Source: Bugula neritina
Lineage: Eukaryota > Bryozoa > Gymnolaemata > Cheilostomatida > Bugulidae
NCBI GenBank assembly: GCA_964035545.1
Contig: OZ037767.1
Location: forward strand, 30,990,128-31,054,127
Direction: 5' to 3'
DNA length: 64,000 bases
The notes below the pieces were generated by a model that was given only the letters and a program-made list of their open reading frames with translations, made no database searches and was not told the origin of the DNA. How positions within the stretch are numbered: position 1 is the first letter of the stretch; each line of letters opens with the position of its first letter. Made by a program: the position numbers and the translations under genes. Shown one piece after another: positions 53,801-64,000 of the stretch.

Positions 53801-56426
53801 AAAAATAAATTATTTATCTGTATTTTGATAATCATTATTTTACTCCAAGGTCTACAGTGCTACTTCACTACTGGAATTTAGGTGCAGTAGTAGAGAAAAA
53901 GTCGTCGAAATTTTAATAGCCCAAGTGCTTGAATTTTCTTAGAGTTCTTGATTGGGGCACAAATTGAAATTCTCGTGAGAAAATAACTTCTTTTGATACA
54001 TTTCTAATCTGCAACACAGGCTTTTCTCAGCTTGTCTATTAGTGCACCTACCTCAAATTTGGCCAGTGTTAGGTGTATCGAGTAATAGATCTATAGTAGA
54101 TATGCTCAATTGATTGTATAGAGTTGTTTCCCCTTATGCTTACTATATATTATAACTTTCTTTCCTTGCATAGTTTTTTTAAGAGTAATTAACTATATAG
54201 TTACGGGATTCACAGGCAGCATATATATTTGCTGTCGCCCAGATAACTCATAAATAGAATAGCCGGTCAGCATTATGTAAATAGCCTTTCTTCTGCAGGT
54301 TTGTCCCTCCCCCAGGCCTACAGTCTGATGAAAACTCGCAGGCCATTGGTCAGACCAAATGACGGGTTCTGGAGGCAGCTGACTCAGTATGAAAAAGAGT
54401 TGAAGAGACGAAAAGTACGCTCAAAGTTTACAGTAAAATATTCATTTGAAGCAATACAAATATTTAGTATGAGTATGCCCATATGTTATTCTATCATTCA
54501 CTAGCCTCCAACTCAATGGTGTTACTGTGAAACCCAACAGGCATTAACTGTCAACATTAAAAGACATCAAAGTTGGCTACGATGTATGGAAAGGCAGCCA
54601 TTGTTGTGATTTCTATCAGCAAAATACCAGAGTTTATGCAGACGTTTTCCTAGTTAGTTGAACAATTGTGTGTTTCCTGCTTATGAAATTGTCATTCCAC
54701 TTCGTCAAGCAAATACATTCGTGTAGTGTATAGACGGTCAGCTGTATGTGATTACATTGTAAGTTAGCTTTGTTGGTAGAAATTTTTACGATTTGAAGTT
54801 TTTGAAGAGACAAAACAACTGCTAAAACCCAAATCTCTGTCAAATTTCTTAATTTAAAAAAAGGCATAAAAGCACTGCTCACCAGTTATTGCTGTGTTGA
54901 AACTTTGGCTACAGTATCTTTACACTGTGCCAAGTTTTACTAAAATATCACACAAGGAAGTTGTTCGAGTTGGTCTTTGGAGTTGATATTTTGGTGTGAA
55001 ACTTATGCCAGCTGGCTCAGGCATTTGATATTTTAATAGTGTTTATCTAGATGTGGAAAATTATACTTATTAGGTCTTATTACATGAACTGCAAGCTGGT
55101 GGCAACTTTAGAAGTTGTAACCAAAATAGTGGCTTTCAAGTAATGGAACTGTTCATAAACTTGTTCTCGTCTTCAAGTTCTACTTGACTGAAACTTTAGT
55201 GTTTTGATATTTGACTGTATTTAGATAAGAACTATGGCAACCAGCATGACTAATATTATATTGTTTCTATTTGATATATAATAATATAATATAATATATA
55301 ATAATATAATATAATATAATATATAATCACATACTGTATAACCTTATAATCTCTTTCTCAAAAGACTAGTTTTCATTTTTTTATTTCATGTGGATTTTAG
55401 ACTGAGGCCAAAAACCCATCAAAACCAGGTGACAAATATCGAACTCTGCTATTCTAATAGCCTAAGTTCATATTCTTTAGCAATTAGGGGTGAGTGCCAT
55501 GGCCTCTCGCTAATAGTTCCTCCAATCTAGCTGTACAATTCCTAGACTAAACTGGCTCTCCTTTCCTTCCACTCAACTCTTTTCTGTCATTTAGCCTCTG
55601 GTTTCCTGTCATTTGTTATAATATTTAGGGGGGATGACAAACTCTTCTCTAATACCTGTGGTGAAGGAAATTTTAAGCTGGAATGTTTTGCATGGCTAAT
55701 TTTTATTAACAAATATAATGGCTGGTGTCTTCTTAATAATCTCCAAATTTTTGATTTGAGAAATTGTCTTACCTTATAACAGCAGTTTTAACATATGATT
55801 TGTGTGTTATATAGATATTATTATATATGCTTCTAGTTCCTATTGCATTTCTGTATTTCATGTATGCATCCATATACATGAGGTTATATATATGAATTAG
55901 TTTATAACAGACTATATTTAACTCAAATCCTTACATTCAGCAAACTTATTTGTAAATTGTACTATTGACTACTTCAAAATTGTTATGACCTACAGGAGAA
56001 AATAACTCCCGAATAATTATTATCACTTTTCAGGCTCTAAAGTCTAGCACTGTGTCAAAAGAACTTCAATCTTCATTCTCACAAATTGATCTAAATGGTA
56101 AAGAGGCAGGGAATCCTTCTATGACAGTAACACGGTTATCGAGTGGCAGAGTTAGCCACCCGTTGCACGCAACAAAGGCAGGTAACAGTGGGACTAGAAG
56201 CAGGAGAAGCATTCCTAGTCTGCGTTCCTTACCAAATCCTAGTGGCAGTGCGGGTGTCGCCAGAGACGGCTCTCCTCATAAACTAGGAACTCTGCGTCAC
56301 TCTGGACGGGTGGAGGACACGGGCTTCCAACCGAGTCGACAGGCCTTAGCATTTAGTACTATGAGACGTGGTGATCACTGGTCCACCACTTACAACAGCG
56401 ATTACTCCCTTTTTAAAAGGCACTAA
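47835..56426 (+). CDS. Atypical dual-specificity protein phosphatase with long N-terminal extension
   Basis: Six exons: 47835-48400, 50494-50612, 51476-51624, 52653-52827, 54299-54414, 56034-56426; 505 residues. The catalytic domain spans about residues 230-375 and resembles the DUSP14/18/21/28 group, which remove phosphate from Ser/Thr and Tyr. The active site HCMAGISRS has Cys317 and Arg323; the general acid is Asp286 in VDDVPS, 31 residues before the Cys as in DUSP14. Exon 5 encodes the typical C-terminal motif RPLVRPNDGFWRQL. Unlike the small atypical DUSPs (about 190-200 residues), it has about 225 residues before the domain, rich in Ser, Lys and Arg (for example RVRSVSPRRHLERALSQGT), and about 125 after it, also basic and Ser-rich; both are probably disordered. 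The N-terminus MGAATS fits an N-myristoylation site. The donor of exon 3 (GAG/GTCGTT) is weak but gives correct phase and sequence. Confidence 0.9.
51036..51425. repeat. 18-bp minisatellite with GTAAGT in phosphatase intron 2
   Basis: About 21 units of AGTGGAAGGTGTAAGTTG, where the last base alternates G and A in a three-unit pattern, giving a 54-bp higher-order repeat. Every unit contains GTAAGT (one has ATAAGT). It ends about 50 nt before the acceptor of exon 3. The open frames on both strands are by-products. Confidence 0.92.
52797..53020. repeat. 46-bp tandem repeat of the phosphatase exon 4 end and its donor
   Basis: Five copies with exact 46-bp spacing start at 52801, 52847, 52893, 52939 and 52985. 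Each holds 27 nt like the end of exon 4, ending ATGAAATATAAAG in four copies, followed by GTACTCAGTCTAACA or a near copy. The first is the functional exon end (donor 52828-52829). Confidence 0.93.
55276..55330. repeat. ATAATATA simple repeat in phosphatase intron 5
   Basis: Simple run of ATAATATAATATAATATA units; nothing else is seen in it. Confidence 0.85.
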
Positions 56427-56545
56427 CTAGCACTACTATAGGCGGTAATTAGCACTACTATAGGCACTAATTAGCACTACTATAGGCACTGGCTAGCACT
56501 ACTATAGGCACTGGCTAGCACTACTATAAGCAGTAGTAGCTAGCA
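56414..56545. repeat. 22-bp minisatellite that includes the phosphatase stop codon
   Basis: About six units based on GGCACTAACTAGCACTACTA. The first unit contains the last codons and stop (AGG CAC TAA), so the coding end is part of the repeated unit. The rest lies in the 3' UTR. Confidence 0.88.
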
Positions 56546-58030
56546 ATAGCTGCATATTAAATGTGGTGTTTTGCTCACTCCAAATTATTTCATAGCCCAG
56601 TTGCGTATTTGAAAATGTGAACTAGTTCACTGGTTTGCTATTGTGTACAGATAATATTACTGTATTTTCATAAACTAGATAGCTTGATCCCAATATATTG
56701 TAGAGCTAAGGATCTGGCTATATGATATCACATGCTCATCTTACTCTATTTATACATGTTTATATTCTTATGTCAGACCTACATTATATACTTGTTTTTT
56801 ATATTATCAAATTCATGCTTACATCGAGTCTGTAAAACATTGTCTATTATATTATCACTGCCACTGGTTTTGTAATAAATTCACGTTAACAAATAATGTA
56901 ATTTTTCCACATGCAGCTGCCAAAGTTATAATATATGTATTTGGGACTATCAGTCAACACCTAATATTTATTGCACATAAAACCATCAGGGTAAAATAAT
57001 GTTCATCAGAACAAAATGGGAATTTCCATACATACAAGATCTTCAGTATGCAACTAAATTTTGCATTATAAACTTATAGCTACAACATATCATATTAAAC
57101 AGTTGTTGTCCCCTTGCCTAACTAAATTGGTCTGCAAATAGAAAGCCATCAATTGCTTGTAGTTTAGATTTATGTTCTCATTCTCATTAGTTGAGTTTTT
57201 TTATTTTCAAAGATGTGTTTTCGACGAGCGTGATGTGTATCATATTTATATGCCCGGTAAACCTTCCCGTTCGACTAGAAATAATTGTGCCACGAGCCCA
57301 TTTTTTGCTTGTTTTAATCAGTTTCCGAATTAACTGTACACAAGTGCAAAATCAAACCTTTTAGTAGCGTTGAATTCATATTAATGTTAATGATTTTTAT
57401 CATATTCATTGTAATTATAGCGTCAATATTATAATTATTGTTCATTAATGCGCAGTAAAAACTAAACGTTTATTACGTTTTACCTCAGCACTTGAATTTT
57501 AACCACATCTATAACTTCTAAGCATAACTCAAACTGTAACTTAGTCTTACAGTTTGAATTACGCTTAGAAGTTAGAAAGTGTAAGGGCTAACAGTAAGAC
57601 TAAGACTAACAGTAACTCTAAGTCGAAGTCCAACACTAGCACTAGCAGCAACATTAACACTAACAGCATGAGCAACAGTCTATGTTAGACTTGAAGTTAA
57701 TGTTATAGTTTAGGTCTGGGATTTAAATTCATTCAGTGCGTATGAATATAATTATAACTAAAACTGTAAGTGTTAGTGTAAGACTATACAACTACAAGTA
57801 TAATTTATTTTCCAACATTAACTTTAGGTTTTAGTTTAACTTATACTCATAGTAATAGTTATTCTTTCATGCTTAATCATTGCAATTCTATAATCACTTT
57901 CATCTTCTCTGACTATGAGGATTATTTTGGTCATGGTAAATAGCTGAGTACTTTTAAATTCCCATTTTTATATTTAAACACATGTCTGTCTCTCATCTTA
58001 ACAAGCTAAATTGGTAATTGTCAGGTTGTT
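56546..58030. other. Phosphatase 3' UTR, intergenic DNA and CDK8 upstream region
   Basis: AATAAA at 56874-56879 is a candidate polyadenylation signal 450 nt past the phosphatase stop. Beyond it no exon is seen until the CDK8 ATG. A strong hairpin at 57512-57574 is listed separately. Sequence from 57580 to 57800 is short AACACTAAC/AAGACTAAG-like low complexity. Confidence 0.6.
57512..57574. repeat. 28-bp hairpin upstream of CDK8
   Basis: Arms 57512-57539 and 57547-57574 are inverted copies matching at 26 of 28 positions, with a 7-nt loop. The arm starts TAACTTCTAAGC. It could be a miRNA-like precursor, a tiny MITE remnant or chance in repetitive DNA. Confidence 0.8.
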
Positions 58031-62001
<3,971 letters not shown>

Positions 62002-63004
62002 ATAGAAACATTTCAAATAGAAAAGCAGCTACCTTGCTACTTGATGAAGCCAGTCTATAAATAGAATGTACGTGCAATCATGACGTATGCATACTCTATT
62101 ACTGTGAATACAATTTTATTATTTATTCTCTTTGTAGCTTATTTTAACTTTCCTCAATTTTAAATAAACATCACGTACCAAAAATAGTTTGTTACTTTTA
62201 CGAATAATTAGAAATTTGTGCGAGGTTGGTTGTTCAGGTGCAACTACATAGTATTTCCTGAAAGTCATTGTAATTATTGTTTAAGGAGTAGTGTTGATAT
62301 TAAGAAGTAGCATAAGGAAACTTGTATTTAAATTAAATTGGCTGTGTGTTTCTGCAGCAAGTTTGAAGAATTGAATTCACATAAATTGATCTCAATTAGT
62401 TTTTACTTTGAATAATGGTTCAATCAACAATTAACAGAGACTAGTTATGATTGAAACTACTCTGTTTATTAATAAAATATATCATAGTATATAATATCTG
62501 TACTTTGGCTACTGAGGCAGCGTGTATTCGAATAGAATCGGCAGCTGGTCATCAGTTATTAGGAGAAACATAAATGAAACAGCACAACGACTAAGTATAT
62601 AAGGTTTGAGCAATTAGCAAGGTGAGGAAGAATGCAAGAAAGTCTTTTAGGAAGAAATTTCAACACAATTTTCTTATTGATGGTCGAAATGAGATTTCTT
62701 ATACATCTAACTTAAGGGCATAGGGTTGAGATCCCGTCTTGGAAGCAAACTGTATATTAGAGTACTAAGTCTATGACTATCATCATCATATAACAAAGTT
62801 GATGAAGAATTACATGAAAGTGTGTGTCTACACTAAACTACGGGATGTTTAACTAGGATAATCGGCGAAAAATTCAGACACTTTGATATTGAGCCCCATG
62901 AATTCTAAATGATGTTCACAACATAAAAACAATGTAGTAACACAAGGATATATAATCAGATTTGCTTTTTGTTATTGATTGATTTGTTGTGGTGAGCTTA
63001 GGAG
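62002..63004. other. Convergent 3' region of CDK8 and the small gene
   Basis: Holds the CDK8 3' UTR and the downstream region of the minus-strand gene (TTTATT at 62465-62470 is AATAAA on that strand). No other coding content is seen. Confidence 0.6.
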
Positions 63005-63582
63005 TTATTTTCTCAACCACGGCTTTTTGACAATCTTTCTGCATTCTGGCCACTCGAATCTAGTCTGGTACTCTGTGTGATTTGGCGTGTAAGTTACCTG
63101 CAGGATAAAAGGCTGTAATTAGTCTACAAAAATAACTCATTATAAACAACAGGCAGTCAAATCAAGACATAATTTGTGTTTGATAATTATAAAACACTAA
63201 GCAATAATAAAGGTGCCCATAAATTATGCTGTTAATATTCATGCATAGCAGAAAACATGGATAATACCAGAACATCTTGTAAGTGTGATGGGTGGTCAGC
63301 GAATACAAATGATTCTTTATATTGTATAATCTTCATTGAATTTTTTATAATTTTTATAAAAAAAGGATGACTTACGGCAGCTGTAGGTCTGCCGTAGTAG
63401 GAGAAGTCAGGAGTAGGGTTTATGTTAAAGTGAGTCAGTTTCTCTGGAGCTCCTTTCTGGTTGTATCTCTTCATGTATTCTGTGATGCCAGGGAACGTAG
63501 TGTTGATTCCACACCTTTCCTGAATAGACTTGGTAGGGGGCGCGTTGTGACTCCTCGTCTTGGTAGCTTGGAGTGGGTTCAT
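63005..63582 (-). CDS. Small protein of unknown function, possibly partial at its 5' end
   Basis: Two minus-strand exons, 63376-63582 (69 codons from the ATG) and 63005-63097 (30 codons plus TAA), give 99 residues. I do not recognise the family. The protein is basic, rich in Pro, Tyr and Thr, with TTFPGITEYMKRY in the first exon and YTPNHTEYQTRFEWP in the second. Short Pro/Tyr-rich proteins of this look include ciliary and sperm microtubule inner proteins, but that is only an impression. An acceptor-like GATTTCAG (63606-63613, read on the minus strand) lies 23 nt upstream of the ATG, and the frame is open back to it, so coding could start in an exon further upstream, perhaps outside this window. 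Good splice sites and the biased composition support a real gene. Confidence 0.65.
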
Positions 63583-63794
63583 GTTGTCAATGGATAGGTG
63601 AGTATCTGAAATCAGAAGAAATGCAATTTTTTCTTCTCAGTAAAAGATTTCAATAGTCTAATTTTTAAGGTTTTTATAAAAAAATCCCGCCAATCAAAAC
63701 TTCCTGTAGAATTTACTCGTTATGAGCAGACTGGCAAAGCAGGCAAACAAAACACTTTAAGCCTAACAAGAACTTTCAGCAGAATTACAACAGG

Positions 63795-64000
63795 TATGCG
63801 GATAAAAGAGCAGTTGTGGTCTAGTAGTTAGAGCAGTGGCTGGCCTTAAGTATAACCCCTTCTACAAGGTCACGTGTTTGAATTCTGATGGATCATCTTT
63901 GGTGTTGTCAAGAATTGCTCTTATACCACTTTAAAAGCTCCGAACCTCTCCCAACTATGTTACCAGCATGTCCCCCTAAGAACTTTTATTTTATCAATAG
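63795..64000 (+). mobile_element. Possible tRNA-derived SINE
   Basis: From about 63805 the sequence has an A-box-like TGGTCTAGTAGTTAGAGCA and about 50 nt later a B-box-like GTGTTTGAATTC, spaced as in tRNA genes. It does not fold as a clean functional tRNA, and it runs on into unrelated sequence, as a SINE would. The 3' end is cut by the window. Confidence 0.4.

Overview
This is eukaryotic nuclear DNA from an animal, AT-rich and intron-dense. Coding sequence is split into short exons (about 36-570 nt) with GT-AG introns, and none of the genes shows bacterial organisation. The gene set is clearly metazoan: a two-module membrane alpha-glucosidase of the maltase-glucoamylase / sucrase-isomaltase type, an M13 (neprilysin/ECE-like) ectopeptidase, LYRM2, TFIIB, an atypical dual-specificity phosphatase and CDK8/19. 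An invertebrate, possibly a lophotrochozoan, seems likely, but the sequence alone does not fix the phylum. All gene models were assembled by hand from splice sites, reading-phase continuity and recognised protein families; no database search was run.

Layout. (1) 1394-18259, plus strand: a 43-exon gene for a type II membrane protein with trefoil-GH31-trefoil-GH31 order. (2) 18650-19435, minus: a three-exon LYRM2 gene whose exons are too short to stand out as ORFs. (3) 21658-33522, minus: a 17-exon M13 zinc metallopeptidase with all catalytic residues. (4) 33523-41614: about 8 kb with no gene I can support. (5) 41615-46068, minus: a complete seven-exon TFIIB gene. (6) 47835-56426, plus: a six-exon dual-specificity phosphatase with a long basic Ser-rich N-terminus and a possible myristoylation site. 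(7) 58031-62001, plus: an eleven-exon CDK8/19 gene. (8) 63005-63582, minus: the 3' part, or all, of a small unrecognised gene. TFIIB and the phosphatase are divergent; the glucosidase/LYRM2 and CDK8/small-gene pairs are convergent. The glucosidase and the M13 peptidase are both type II ectoenzymes, TFIIB and CDK8 both serve RNA polymerase II transcription, but nothing shows that the genes act together.

The most unusual theme is that minisatellites sit on exon boundaries. At least eight arrays or tandem duplications contain copies of a real splice donor, splice acceptor or stop codon with flanking exon sequence: glucosidase exon 2 and the acceptors of both copies of two other exons, TFIIB exon 2 and stop codon, phosphatase exon 4 and stop codon, and CDK8 exon 7. 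Several more begin within about 10 nt of a splice site. This suggests a process that repeatedly amplifies exon edges, giving rows of potential alternative splice sites. A second theme is patchy near-identity, including introns, between the two glucosidase modules, which points to gene conversion over the catalytic core.
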